DNA of 64,000 bases from JANRKB01 sp033763695 (GTDB taxonomy: Bacteria; Planctomycetota; Phycisphaerae; Phycisphaerales; UBA1924), in NCBI GenBank assembly GCA_033763695.1, contig JANRKB010000043.1, positions 310,001 to 374,000 on the forward strand. Reading direction: 5' to 3'. How positions within the stretch are numbered: position 1 is the stretch's first letter; the number at the start of each line of letters is the position of its first letter. This document shows positions 8,953-19,334 of the stretch, piece after piece. The notes under the pieces were generated by a model, which was given only the letters and a program-made list of their open reading frames with translations, made no database searches and had not been told where the DNA came from. The position numbers and the translations under genes were made by a program.

Positions 8953-10290
8953 ATGCTGATGGCGGCGATTCGTTCTCGTTCTTTGGTGCTCGGCATGTGT
9001 GCACTTGCCGCACTCGGCGGTGGTGCTGCTTCCGCAAACGCCGCCGACGCGGCCGCGCCGTCGGTCCGTGCGCGCGACGCCGCGGCGCACGCGTCGAGTC
9101 CGACGCTCGCCGACCAGCCCGCGCCGTTCTTTGGTCCGCGTGCCGCCAAGCCATGCTGGACGGTCTTTGGCTATCTGCCCTATTGGTCCAGCACCGCCAA
9201 CATCCGTTGGGATCTGCTCACGCACCTCGCGTGCTTCAGTGTGAGCGTCAATGCTTCGGGCGCGATCAGCAACACCATCGGCTGGCCGTGGAACACCACG
9301 ATCAACACCGCCAAGGCCAGCGGCGTGCGCATTCATCTGGTCGTCACCAGCTTTGACCCGACGACGACCCGCAACTTCCTCAACTCCACCACCGCGCGCA
9401 ACGCCTTCATCAACAACATCCGCCCACTGGTTGCCAACATCGACGGCATCAATCTCGACTTCGAGGGCTCGGGTTCCAATGGCTGGCCCTCGCTCGTGCC
9501 CGGCTTCATCCAGCAGCTTCGCGCTGCGATGCGCTCGCAGGTGAAGCCCGACTTTGAAGTGTCGATCGCGACGCCCGCCGTGAACTGGAACGCGTCGTGG
9601 CCGCTCGCGAGCGTCGCCGCCCAGACCGATCAACTGTTCCTGATGGGCTACGACTATTACGGCTCATTCAGCACGACCAGCGGCCCCAGCGCACCGCTCA
9701 CTGGCGGCTCGTTCAACATCACGAACTCGCTGAACAGCGACTACGCCGCGGTGATTGCGCAGTATCCCAAGAAGCTCGTGCTTGGCATGCCGTGGTACGG
9801 CAACCAGTGGATCACGTCCACCAACGCGCCGTACTCCACGGCCATCAGTCACGTTGGCAGCGTGGCGTTCTCAACGGCGCAGACCAACGTCGGCACCTAC
9901 GGGCGCATCTTCGACCTCGCGTCGCAGACGCCGCTCTATCGCTGGCAAGCCAGCGGCCAGTGGAATCAGGTGTGGTACGACGATGCGATCAGCCTGGGCC
10001 GCAAGATCGATGCCGCCACCACGCGCGGCCTTGCGGGCGTGGGCATGTGGGCACTGGGCTATCAAGGCTCGCGCCCTGAACTGTGGGACATGCTGCAGCA
10101 GAAACTCGTCGACACCTGCCCGCGCTGTCCCGCCGACTTCAACGACGACGGCTTCGTCGACTTCACCGACTTTGATGCGTTCGTCACGGCATTTGAAGCC
10201 GGCGCAAGCGGCGGCGACTTCAACGCTGATGGGTTCATTGATTTCACCGACTTCGACGCCTTCGTCGCGGCGTTTGAGGCCGGGTGCTGA
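8953..10290 (+). CDS. secreted GH18 family (chitinase-like) protein with dockerin
   Basis: A 445-residue exported protein. A signal peptide (LVLGMCALAALGGGAASANA) and a low-complexity linker precede a GH18 barrel beginning CWTVFGYLPYW. The catalytic DxxDxDxE motif reads DGINLDFE at residues 164-171 with the acid Glu intact, and later barrel strands include FLMGYDYYGSF and LAGVGMWALGYQG. GH18 enzymes cleave chitin or related GlcNAc glycans by substrate-assisted catalysis, so a chitinase-like role is likely. Two dockerin repeats end EAGC. The start is supported by GGAG six bases upstream. An ATG two codons later is possible. Confidence 0.88.
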   Translation: MLMAAIRSRSLVLGMCALAALGGGAASANAADAAAPSVRARDAAAHASSPTLADQPAPFFGPRAAKPCWTVFGYLPYWSSTANIRWDLLTHLACFSVSVNASGAISNTIGWPWNTTINTAKASGVRIHLVVTSFDPTTTRNFLNSTTARNAFINNIRPLVANIDGINLDFEGSGSNGWPSLVPGFIQQLRAAMRSQVKPDFEVSIATPAVNWNASWPLASVAAQTDQLFLMGYDYYGSFSTTSGPSAPLTGGSFNITNSLNSDYAAVIAQYPKKLVLGMPWYGNQWITSTNAPYSTAISHVGSVAFSTAQTNVGTYGRIFDLASQTPLYRWQASGQWNQVWYDDAISLGRKIDAATTRGLAGVGMWALGYQGSRPELWDMLQQKLVDTCPRCPADFNDDGFVDFTDFDAFVTAFEAGASGGDFNADGFIDFTDFDAFVAAFEAGC

Positions 10291-10339
10291 GCGCGCGCGG
10301 CGATCACCCGCCATCGCGGATGATCGTGCTTCCGCGGCA

Positions 10340-11389
10340 TCACTTCACGTTCTTCGCGAGGAACGCTCGGATCTTCTGCGCGATCAGCTCGCCCTCTTCC
10401 TCCAGCGCGAAGTGACCGGTGTCGAGCAGATTGAAATCGATGTTCTTCAGGTCGCGCTTGTAGGGCTCGGCGCCGGCCGCGGGAAAGATCTGGTCGTTCT
10501 TACCCCAGACGATCAGCGTCGGCGGTTGGTGCGTGCGAAAGTACGCCTGCCACTGCGGATAGAGGGGCGGATTGCTGCCGTAGTCCTTGAAGAGCGCGAT
10601 CTGGATGTCGCGATTGCCGGGTCGATCCAGCGTCGACTGGTCGTTCTGCCACGCGTCGGGGCTGATGTTCTTGGCGTCGCGTGCGCCGTGCAGGTACTGC
10701 CACTTGGTGACGTCGAGCGTCAGGAAACCTTCGAGCTTGGTGCGCAACTCGGGCGTGGGGTTCTTCCAGTACTCCTTCAGCGGTGCCCAGAAGCCGTCGG
10801 GCAAACCTTCCAAGTATGCGTTGCCGTTCTGCACGATGATGCCCTGGATGCGTTCCGGCTGCGTCGACGCGATGCGATAGCCGACGGGTGCGCCGTAGTC
10901 CTGCACATAGATCGTGAACTTCTTGAGGCCCAGCGTCTGCGTGAACTGGTCGACGACGCGGGCGAGGTTGTCGAAGGTGTATTCAAACTCCGCGGTGCTC
11001 GGCTGCGAACTGTTGCCAAAGCCCGGATAGTCGGGCGCGACGACGTGGTACTTGTCCGCCAGCGCGGGGATCAGATCGCGGAACATGTGCGACGAACTGG
11101 GGAAGCCGTGCAGCAGCAGCACAACCGGTGCGTCCTTGGGTCCGGCTTCGCGGTAGAAGATGTCCAGCCCGTTCACGTTGACGGTGTTGTACGTCACGCG
11201 GCGGGCGTCATCGCCGATCAGGCCGCGTTCCGCCGTCGGCGCCGCGGCTTGGGCTTGCGTCGTCGCCTGGGCCGCGGAGTGGTCGTCGCCCATGCCGCCG
11301 ACTTGTGTGTGTCCGCCGACTGCCGCGAGCGTTGAAGCGATCGCAAGACCCGAGGTGACCAAGAGTGCTGTGACGAGTGTGCCGCGCAT
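10340..11389 (-). CDS. secreted alpha/beta hydrolase (epoxide hydrolase/haloalkane dehalogenase-like)
   Basis: A 349-residue exported hydrolase. The signal peptide is LVTALLVTSGLAIASTLAA. The fold landmarks are the oxyanion motif LLHGFPSSSHMF (His at about 94), the nucleophile elbow VQDYGAPVG with an Asp nucleophile at about 164, and the catalytic His in DTGHFAL at about 326. An Asp nucleophile places it with epoxide hydrolases and dehalogenases rather than Ser esterases. It is divergent from the CGNR regulator gene, and the spacer contains a 28-base palindrome, so control by that regulator is likely (inference). Confidence 0.85.
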   Translation of the reverse strand: MRGTLVTALLVTSGLAIASTLAAVGGHTQVGGMGDDHSAAQATTQAQAAAPTAERGLIGDDARRVTYNTVNVNGLDIFYREAGPKDAPVVLLLHGFPSSSHMFRDLIPALADKYHVVAPDYPGFGNSSQPSTAEFEYTFDNLARVVDQFTQTLGLKKFTIYVQDYGAPVGYRIASTQPERIQGIIVQNGNAYLEGLPDGFWAPLKEYWKNPTPELRTKLEGFLTLDVTKWQYLHGARDAKNISPDAWQNDQSTLDRPGNRDIQIALFKDYGSNPPLYPQWQAYFRTHQPPTLIVWGKNDQIFPAAGAEPYKRDLKNIDFNLLDTGHFALEEEGELIAQKIRAFLAKNVK

Positions 11390-11467
11390 GAAGGTGTCCC
11401 TTGTGAAGGCCGTCCATCCGTGCTTCGAGCCTCCGCAGAGGGGCCGACGCGGCCAAGCCGGATAGAC

Positions 11468-11495
11468 TAACCATCAATCCGATGATTGACGGTTA
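11468..11495. promoter_or_regulatory. 28-bp palindromic operator candidate
   Basis: TAACCATCAATC (11468-11479) and GATTGACGGTTA (11484-11495) are inverted 12-base arms around CGAT with a single mismatch. The site lies 78 bases upstream of the hydrolase ATG and 125 bases upstream of the CGNR gene. It fits a binding site for a dimeric regulator acting on both promoters. Confidence 0.6.
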
Positions 11496-11620
11496 TTCTT
11501 GGTGACACCTCTTTGTGAAGTTTTTCATCTGATCCATGAAGCCAGAGGGACCAGGCGGCGGGTCACACCCCCGCCCCTGCAGGTGGCCCACCATGCCAAT
11601 GCTTGTGCCGAGGACTCCCG

Positions 11621-12214
11621 ATGAACACCGCAGACGACACTCCCTTCTTCCTGATTGGCAACAGCATCGTGGCAGACTTCGTCAACACGCTCGCGCAGCG
11701 CGAGAACCAACCGCTCGAACTTCTCCCGGATTGGAATGCGGTCGTCGCGTGGGCGGTCGCGACGGGCACGATCGACGCTCGTCACGTCGCGTCACTCCGC
11801 CGAGCCGTCAGTGCGCGGTGGCATACCCGCGCGGTGCAGCTCCGCGCCACGCTTCGCGATGCGCTTGAACAGTTCAGCCGCGTCGGCACAATGAGTGCGG
11901 CAACCCTCGCCGCGATCAACGATGAGCTCGGGGCCACGCCGCTCGTGGCTCGGCTCCAGCAGAAGAACGACTCAGTCTTGCTGTCGCTTGCTCCGCAAGA
12001 GATCAACCCCGCCGCGTTGCTGGCGCTGATCGCGCGCCACGCCGCGGAACTGTTCGCGAGCGTTGACCACCATCGCGTCCGGCGCTGCTCGGGCCAGTCG
12101 TGCGTTCTGTGGTTCCACGACACGTCAAAGAACAACGCGCGCCGCTGGTGCAGCATGGAAGGCTGCGGCAATCGTTCCAAGGTCAGCACGCACTATCACC
12201 GGCACAAGGCGTGA
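11621..12214 (+). CDS. CGNR zinc-finger transcriptional regulator (ABATE domain)
   Basis: A 197-residue cytoplasmic protein. The N-terminal ABATE-like ligand domain includes FLIGNSIVADFVNTL. The C-terminal zinc finger reads RRCSGQSCVLWFHDTSKNN, then WCSMEGCGNRSKVSTHYHRH, with four cysteines and the diagnostic CGNR. Family members are stress- or ligand-responsive DNA-binding proteins. The ATG at 11621 is chosen because family homology begins soon after; an in-frame ATG at 11603 would add six residues. It is probably the regulator of the divergent hydrolase through the palindrome at 11468-11495. Confidence 0.85.
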   Translation: MNTADDTPFFLIGNSIVADFVNTLAQRENQPLELLPDWNAVVAWAVATGTIDARHVASLRRAVSARWHTRAVQLRATLRDALEQFSRVGTMSAATLAAINDELGATPLVARLQQKNDSVLLSLAPQEINPAALLALIARHAAELFASVDHHRVRRCSGQSCVLWFHDTSKNNARRWCSMEGCGNRSKVSTHYHRHKA

Positions 12215-12241
12215 CTCTGCCGCCCGATCCGTCCTCCGGGA

Positions 12242-13525
12242 TCACCTGTTGATCTTCAGGTGCTCCAGATGCAGCGTTTCATCGGGCAGCTTCTCCGCCT
12301 TCTCCGGCGGGAAGTACGGGATCGCGCGGATCCCCTGGTCGCGGATGTCCTTGATGATCACCTGCAGGTACTGGAACTCGCCCGCGAGCTGCTTCTTGAT
12401 GTCCTGGTCGAGCGCCTTGGTGCCGGTGTCCAGCGCGGCGTTGAAGCTGTTGAACGACACATCATCAAAGCTCGGCGCATCAATCATCAACTCCCGCAGT
12501 TTCGCCGTCTTGTCAAAGTCGCATTTCCGCGCCTGACCGAGAATCGTGGTCTCGAGCCCCACCATGTTCTTGCGCTCAGCGTCGGTGAAGAACCCGATGT
12601 AGCAGTGGCTCGGCGTCAGCATCAGGAACACGTCGATCCCGATCTTGCGCAGCACCGACGCGATCAGCACCGAACCGTCGACGCAGTTCGCCTGCTTCAT
12701 CTGAATCGACTCGTCGAGAAATCGCACATGCTGGCTGGGGATCATCTCGGCTCGCGAACTAGTGCGCGTGATGTCTGAATAGGTGATGTCTCGCTTCTGA
12801 AGCACGTTCCAGATGGCGTAGACCTGACGGAAGACCTCTTCCTCCGTGTTGGCCTGATAGCCGACGAAACGCTCGATCAAGCCCGAGTTGAGCGCATCGC
12901 GCAGCAGCAGATCCACCCAGGGGTGATCCTCGTTGACGTACGCCGCGAAGGTGTAACTCAGATTGTGAGCAATGAAGCCGTCGCCGTCGGGGTTCGGAGC
13001 CAGATGCAGGTACGGGCAATCGTTGATGGTGTGCAGCGTGCAGACCTGGAGGTCTTCTTCCTCGTCCGCGTCGCCGAGCTTGACCTTAAAGACGACGTTG
13101 GTGGGGATGGGCTGGCGGACGCGGGCGAGATCCTTGTACTTCCACTTGATCTTGGGCGCAACGCCGTAGAGCGTGTCAGCCTTTGCAATCACGCCCTTGA
13201 ACGTGCTGGTCTCCATGACGTCTGGGCAGGAGATTGTGACGCGTACCGGTGTGTTGTCCGCTGGCGCCTTGAGCGTGACGTAGAACCAGCCATCAGGATC
13301 GCCGAGCGTGCGTGCCGCGGTCTCCTCGGCAACCGCACGTTCTTCCTCGGTCGCGGACGCGTCGGGTGCCTCGGGTGTCGATTTGGCCGCAGACATCGCG
13401 AGTACCATCGACGGGAAGATCTGATTGCCCGGATCGACGTGCGCGGTCCACGCGGGCTCGGCGTGGGCCGCGGCGGAAGTGGCAAGCAGCGTCGCCGCCG
13501 CGATCGTGGTTAGAAACGAATGCAT
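12242..13525 (-). CDS. secreted protein with transglutaminase-like cysteine motif
   Basis: A 427-residue protein. The signal peptide is SFLTTIAAATLLATSAAAHA at the start. The central part contains QANCVDGSVLIASVLRKIGI followed by LTPSHCYIGFF, the Cys...His spacing typical of transglutaminase/papain-like folds (inference, no family assigned). An upstream beta-rich domain (PADNTPVRVTISCP) and an acidic DADEEED loop are also visible. The ATG at 13525 is chosen because the signal peptide starts there and GGAG lies about seven bases upstream. The gene converges with the CGNR gene 27 bases away and follows pckA on the same strand by 40 bases. Confidence 0.65.
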   Translation of the reverse strand: MHSFLTTIAAATLLATSAAAHAEPAWTAHVDPGNQIFPSMVLAMSAAKSTPEAPDASATEEERAVAEETAARTLGDPDGWFYVTLKAPADNTPVRVTISCPDVMETSTFKGVIAKADTLYGVAPKIKWKYKDLARVRQPIPTNVVFKVKLGDADEEEDLQVCTLHTINDCPYLHLAPNPDGDGFIAHNLSYTFAAYVNEDHPWVDLLLRDALNSGLIERFVGYQANTEEEVFRQVYAIWNVLQKRDITYSDITRTSSRAEMIPSQHVRFLDESIQMKQANCVDGSVLIASVLRKIGIDVFLMLTPSHCYIGFFTDAERKNMVGLETTILGQARKCDFDKTAKLRELMIDAPSFDDVSFNSFNAALDTGTKALDQDIKKQLAGEFQYLQVIIKDIRDQGIRAIPYFPPEKAEKLPDETLHLEHLKINR

Positions 13526-13565
13526 GAACACACTCCATCGAGAGGGAAGATGGCCCGCGTCGTCG

Positions 13566-15176
<1,611 letters not shown>

Positions 15177-15363
15177 GAATGGCACTCCGAGGTACCGAGA
15201 AACGCCGACAACGCATGCCGAATCGCGGGCGTCGGGGCCGTGCGACCGGGAAGGGATGGTATCGCAAAGCCCGGGGGCAGAGCAATGCTTTAGCAACGCC
15301 GAAATGCACGCCCTGAGCCGGTGCGCGGCAACTGGCGATGGACCGGTGCGGTAGGCTGGAGAA

Positions 15364-16383
15364 ATGCCGAGCGCGGCTTCCACAACGCCGGTTCCCGCGT
15401 GTCCCCGCTGTGGCTATGACCAGTCGGGGGAAATCGCACGCTGGGCAACGCCACACCAAGGCGAAGCCGCACCGGCGACGCCCCCGGCACCGCCGACACC
15501 GACCGGACGATGCACGGAGTGCGGGCTGGAGTTTCTGTGGGCGGATGTGCTCGAGCCGGAGCGACGGCAACTGCCGGGGTTCTTTGAGCATTCCCGCGGG
15601 TTGGCCGCGTTCTTCGTGAGCGCGTGGCAGACGTGGGCGTGGACGCTGCTGCCGTGGCGGTTCTGGTCGCGCGTGGGGATGCATCACGAGGTGCGGGCGC
15701 GGCGGGCGATGATCTGGGTGCCGGCGCTGTGGCTGAGCGTGTGGTGGATCGTCGCGATCGAACGGGTCGTGCTTGTGCTTGTGTATCGCGGCTGGACGGG
15801 TTCGACCATTGGCGGCGCGCTGGCGGTGTGGAGGGATGAGTTCTGGTGGGAGTTGGCGTGGCCGTTCTTGTCGGCACGAGACGATTGGTTTTTTTCGAAC
15901 CCGAACGCGGGTGGCTTTCTCGGGTGGCAGACGTGGCCGGTCTATCCGCCGATCGTGTTCAAGGTACCGATGGGATTGTGGTCCGCAGTGCTTGCGAACG
16001 CCGCGTTTGCGTTGATGCTGCTTGCGCTTCCCGACACGCGTGCCGCCGCAAAGCTCAGACCGGCGCACATCTGGCGCGGCTTCGTCTTTGGCTGGAGCTG
16101 GTTGGGCCTCGCCATGCTTGTGCTCGTTGGGTCAATGTTTGACGAGCTCTATCAAGTGATCGCGACCAATCGAACCGGGTGGATATCGCCGCCGTGGATT
16201 GATCTGCTCGTTGCGGACCATCACTGGGTCATGCTGGCGTGGATCGCGGTGTGGTGGTGGTGCGCGATCAAGATCGGCTATCGCATCGAGCGCTGGAAGA
16301 CCGTCGCGCTCGCGGCCACGATTCCAGTCGCCCTTGCGGTGCTGGTGTTCCGCGTCTACGTCTTCGCGTACTTTGCCAAATGA
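15364..16383 (+). CDS. zinc-ribbon multi-pass membrane protein, function unknown
   Basis: A 339-residue protein. The N-terminal zinc ribbon has CPRCGYDQSG and, 31 residues later, CTECGLEF, giving a C-x2-C...C-x2-C site. Several hydrophobic stretches follow (ALWLSVWWIVAIERVVLVLVY, then LANAAFALMLLALP, GLAMLVLVGSM and TIPVALAVLVFRVYVFAY), so an inner-membrane location is likely. It resembles uncharacterised planctomycete proteins with the same N-terminal ribbon (recollection). GGAG precedes the ATG at close spacing. No catalytic motif is seen. Confidence 0.7.
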   Translation: MPSAASTTPVPACPRCGYDQSGEIARWATPHQGEAAPATPPAPPTPTGRCTECGLEFLWADVLEPERRQLPGFFEHSRGLAAFFVSAWQTWAWTLLPWRFWSRVGMHHEVRARRAMIWVPALWLSVWWIVAIERVVLVLVYRGWTGSTIGGALAVWRDEFWWELAWPFLSARDDWFFSNPNAGGFLGWQTWPVYPPIVFKVPMGLWSAVLANAAFALMLLALPDTRAAAKLRPAHIWRGFVFGWSWLGLAMLVLVGSMFDELYQVIATNRTGWISPPWIDLLVADHHWVMLAWIAVWWWCAIKIGYRIERWKTVALAATIPVALAVLVFRVYVFAYFAK

Positions 16384-16503
16384 CCGGCTTACGCGGGCTT
16401 TCAGGTGCAAAGAAGGCATCGAGCCACGAGGCACGCGGCATGAGGCATCGCCGCGCACGGGGCGCGACGCCCTCCGCCCCGAGCGCGTTCCTACCCTTGG
16501 TCC

Positions 16504-17814
16504 ATGACCACTTCCGCCGCCACTGCCCACGATGCCGCCGTTGCCGCCGTCCGCGCCACTGACCCGGCGATCGCCGAGCTGATCGCCAAGGAAGCGACGC
16601 GTCAGCACACGACGCTTGAACTCATCGCGAGCGAAAATCATGCCTCGCCCGCAGTCATCGCGGCGATGGGCACATGTCTGACCAACAAGTACGCCGAGGG
16701 ATATCCGGGGGCGCGGTACTACGGCGGGTGTCAGTTCCACGATCAGGTGGAGCAACTCGCGATCGATCGCGCCAAGCAGATGTTCGGCTGCAAGTTCGCA
16801 AATGTGCAGCCGCACTCGGGCGCGCAGGCGAACGCGGCAGTCTTCCTCGCACTGATGGAGGCGGGCGACACGTTCGCGAGCCTCGTGCTCAAAGATGGCG
16901 GGCACCTCTCGCACGGCATGAAGCTCAACTTCTCAGGCAAGCACTTCAAACCCGTGCACTATCCGCTGCACTACACCCCCACGCACCCCGAGTTCGAACG
17001 CATCGACTATGACGCAGCGCGGCGTGTCGTCATCGAGCATCGGCCCAAAGTCGTAATGTGCGGCTATTCGGCCTATCCGCGCACGATCGACTTCGCCAAG
17101 TTCCGCTCCATCGCGGACGAAGTCGGCGCGCTGCTCGTCGCAGACGTCGCGCACATCGCGGGGTTGATCGTGGGCGGAGCACATCCGAATCCCTTCCCGC
17201 ACGCACACGTGGTCACGACGACGACGCACAAGACGCTGCGCGGGCCGCGCGGCGGACTGATCCTGACCAGCGACGAGGAACTCGCGAAGAAGATCGACAA
17301 GGCCGTGTTCCCGGGCATGCAGGGCGGCCCGCTGATGCACGTGATCGCCGCCAAGGCGGTGGCGTTCGGCGAGGCGCTGCGGCCGGAGTTCAAGACGTAT
17401 TCGGCGCAGGTCGTCAAGAACGCGCAGGCTCTGGCCGCGACCTTGGCGAGCAAGGGCTATCGCATCACGAGCGGCGGCACCGACAATCACCTGATGCTCG
17501 TCGACCTCCGCGGCAAGAGCGGCGAACTGACCGGCGCCGACGCGGAGAAGTGGTTGCAGGAGGCGGGCATCGTCTGCAACAAGAACGGCATTCCTGAAGA
17601 CCCGCGCCCGCCGAAGTTCACCAGCGGCATCCGCCTTGGCACGCCCGCGCTCACGACGCGCGGCATGAAGGAAGCCGACATGGCGACCGTCGCGATGTTC
17701 ATCGATCGCGTGCTGAGCGCCGGCCTCGCGGGCGCGGCGGAACTGGAGCAAGTCTCCAGCACAGTCCGCGGCGAAGTGAAGTCGCTGTGCGAGCGTTTCC
17801 CGATGCCGCATTGA
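16504..17814 (+). CDS. glyA: serine hydroxymethyltransferase
   Basis: A 436-residue PLP enzyme interconverting serine plus tetrahydrofolate with glycine plus 5,10-methylene-tetrahydrofolate, a main source of one-carbon units. The N-terminus has TLELIASENHASPAV and the substrate/PLP motif YPGARYYGG. The PLP lysine lies in VTTTTHKTLRGPRGG at residue 243, preceded by DVAHIAGLIVGG. The length is slightly above the usual 415-420 because of an Ala-rich N-terminal extension. No clear ribosome site is visible before the ATG. It converges with ychF, with a repeat hairpin in between. Confidence 0.95.
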   Translation: MTTSAATAHDAAVAAVRATDPAIAELIAKEATRQHTTLELIASENHASPAVIAAMGTCLTNKYAEGYPGARYYGGCQFHDQVEQLAIDRAKQMFGCKFANVQPHSGAQANAAVFLALMEAGDTFASLVLKDGGHLSHGMKLNFSGKHFKPVHYPLHYTPTHPEFERIDYDAARRVVIEHRPKVVMCGYSAYPRTIDFAKFRSIADEVGALLVADVAHIAGLIVGGAHPNPFPHAHVVTTTTHKTLRGPRGGLILTSDEELAKKIDKAVFPGMQGGPLMHVIAAKAVAFGEALRPEFKTYSAQVVKNAQALAATLASKGYRITSGGTDNHLMLVDLRGKSGELTGADAEKWLQEAGIVCNKNGIPEDPRPPKFTSGIRLGTPALTTRGMKEADMATVAMFIDRVLSAGLAGAAELEQVSSTVRGEVKSLCERFPMPH

Positions 17815-17862
17815 GCAGACCCGCGATGCGTCGCGAGCATGCACGAGTGTCGGGCTGTCTTC

Positions 17863-17963
17863 ACGAGCCCGAAGCGCAAGCGAGGGCCTCGGCGCTCAAT
17901 CGCGCGCGTCGCGCGAACGAGCAGTCGAACGCAATCGATGCCTTCGCTCGCATTTCGGGCTCG
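17863..17963. repeat. dispersed GAGCCCGAAGCGCAAGCGAGGG repeat as an inverted pair
   Basis: CGAGCCCGAAGCGCAAGC at 17864-17881 (continuing GAGGG) faces a diverged inverted copy at 17941-17963 (complement CGAGCCCGAAATGCGAGC...). Together they could form a large hairpin between the convergent glyA and ychF genes and may end transcription from both sides. A third copy is at 25476-25500. Confidence 0.6.
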
Positions 17964-17974
17964 ATTGAACCACA

Positions 17975-19078
17975 TCACACGTTGAACAGGAAGTGGCACA
18001 CGTCCGCGTCGTGCATGACGTAGTCCTTGCCTTCGACGCGCATCTTGCCGGCTTCCTTGATCGCCTTCTCGTTCTTGAACTTCTCAAGGTCGCTGACGCT
18101 GTAGACCTCGGCACGGATGAAGCCGCGTTCGAAGTCCGTATGAATCACGCCGGCGGCTTGCGGCGCCGTCGCACCGATCGGAATCGTCCACGCGCGGATT
18201 TCCTTGGGGCCGGCGGTGTAGTAGCTCTGCAGGCCGAGGAGTTTGTACGTCGCCCGGGCGAGGGCCGAGAGCGCGGGCTCCTTGAGGCCCAGGCTCTCAA
18301 GCATTTCCTGACGCTCGGCGTCGGGCAGCTCGCCCAGTTCACTCTCGATCTTGGCGCACACCGGCACGCACTCGGCGCCTTCCTTCTGGGCGTGCTCGCG
18401 GACGCGCTGAGCGAGCGGGCCTTCGCCGAGCAGGTCGTCTTCGTCGACGTTCATCACGAACAGCACGGGCTTGAGCGTGATGAGGCCAAGCTGCTTCAGG
18501 GCCTTCTTCTGCTCGGGATCGTCGATGTGGACGGTGCGAGCCGGGCGGCCAGCCTGCAACTCGGGGAGCATCTTCTTGAGGATCTCGTAGCGGGCGACCG
18601 CTTCGGGTTCGCGGCTCTTGGCGGCGCGCTCGGCCTTGCTGATGCCGCCTTCGATGGTCTGCAGGTCGGCGAGGAGCAGTTCGGTGTTGATGGTCTCGAT
18701 GTCGCGGAGCGGGTCAACGGTGCCGTCGACGTGCGTGATCTCTTCGCCGCCCGGTGCCTTGGTGAAGCAGCGGACGACCTGAAGGATGGCGTCGACTTCG
18801 CGGATGTGGCTGAGGAACTTGTTGCCCAGACCTTCGCCTTCGCTCGCACCCTTGACGATGCCGGCGATATCCACGAGGCGGAGCATCGCTGGGATGATCT
18901 TCTGGCTCTCGATGTGGGTGCGGATGATCTCGAGGCGCGGGTCGGGGATGGGCACCACGCCGACGTTGGGCTCGATGGTCGCGAACGGGTAGTTGGCGGC
19001 CAGCGCCCCCGCGCGGGTGAGGGCGTTGAACAGCGTGCTCTTGCCGACATTGGGCAGACCGACGATCCCGGCTTCCAT
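17975..19078 (-). CDS. ychF: ribosome-associated ATPase/GTPase of the YchF/OLA1 family
   Basis: A 367-residue P-loop NTPase, the normal YchF length. It begins MEAGIVGLPNVGKSTLFNAL, giving the G1 loop at once, which fixes the start at 19078. The switch region DIAGIVKGASEGEGLGN and the divergent specificity motif NVDEDD (family members lack a strict NKxD and prefer ATP) follow. The C-terminal TGS domain is visible (WTIPIGATAPQAAGVIHTDF). YchF binds ribosomes and is linked to oxidative-stress responses. The upstream in-frame extension lacks family homology. Confidence 0.95.
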   Translation of the reverse strand: MEAGIVGLPNVGKSTLFNALTRAGALAANYPFATIEPNVGVVPIPDPRLEIIRTHIESQKIIPAMLRLVDIAGIVKGASEGEGLGNKFLSHIREVDAILQVVRCFTKAPGGEEITHVDGTVDPLRDIETINTELLLADLQTIEGGISKAERAAKSREPEAVARYEILKKMLPELQAGRPARTVHIDDPEQKKALKQLGLITLKPVLFVMNVDEDDLLGEGPLAQRVREHAQKEGAECVPVCAKIESELGELPDAERQEMLESLGLKEPALSALARATYKLLGLQSYYTAGPKEIRAWTIPIGATAPQAAGVIHTDFERGFIRAEVYSVSDLEKFKNEKAIKEAGKMRVEGKDYVMHDADVCHFLFNV

Positions 19079-19205
19079 CGAAGAAACTCCAGCGGCGCAG
19101 AGGCCTGAAAACCCGCGGCGACGGCCAGTGGGCCGCCACGCATGGCGCGGGGGCAATGGTACGCAGGCGGCGTGGGTTTGCCGTTGCGGGCGGGTTCTGG
19201 CCCCG

Positions 19206-19242
19206 AAAAAGCACCACGCCCCGCTGGTCAGGCGGGGCGTGG
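19206..19242 (-). terminator. rho-independent terminator after the first tandem secreted gene
   Basis: CCACGCCCCGC (19214-19224) and GCGGGGCGTGG (19232-19242) form a perfect 11-bp stem with a 7-base loop. On the minus strand the stem is followed by TGC and a run of five T (19206-19210). It lies 93 bases past the stop at 19335. Confidence 0.75.
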
Positions 19243-19334
19243 CGAATGTGGACATTTCAGAGGCGTGAACACCATCGTGGACGCCGCGGCGGGGTGTGCC
19301 GTCCCGCGCGGGGCGATGGCGTCATGCCGCGCGA

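Noticed and set aside
16426..16460. Third copy of the dnaE/276 repeat before glyA
   Set aside because: GAGGCACGCGGCATGAGGCATC resembles only the left half and is too short and imperfect to call.
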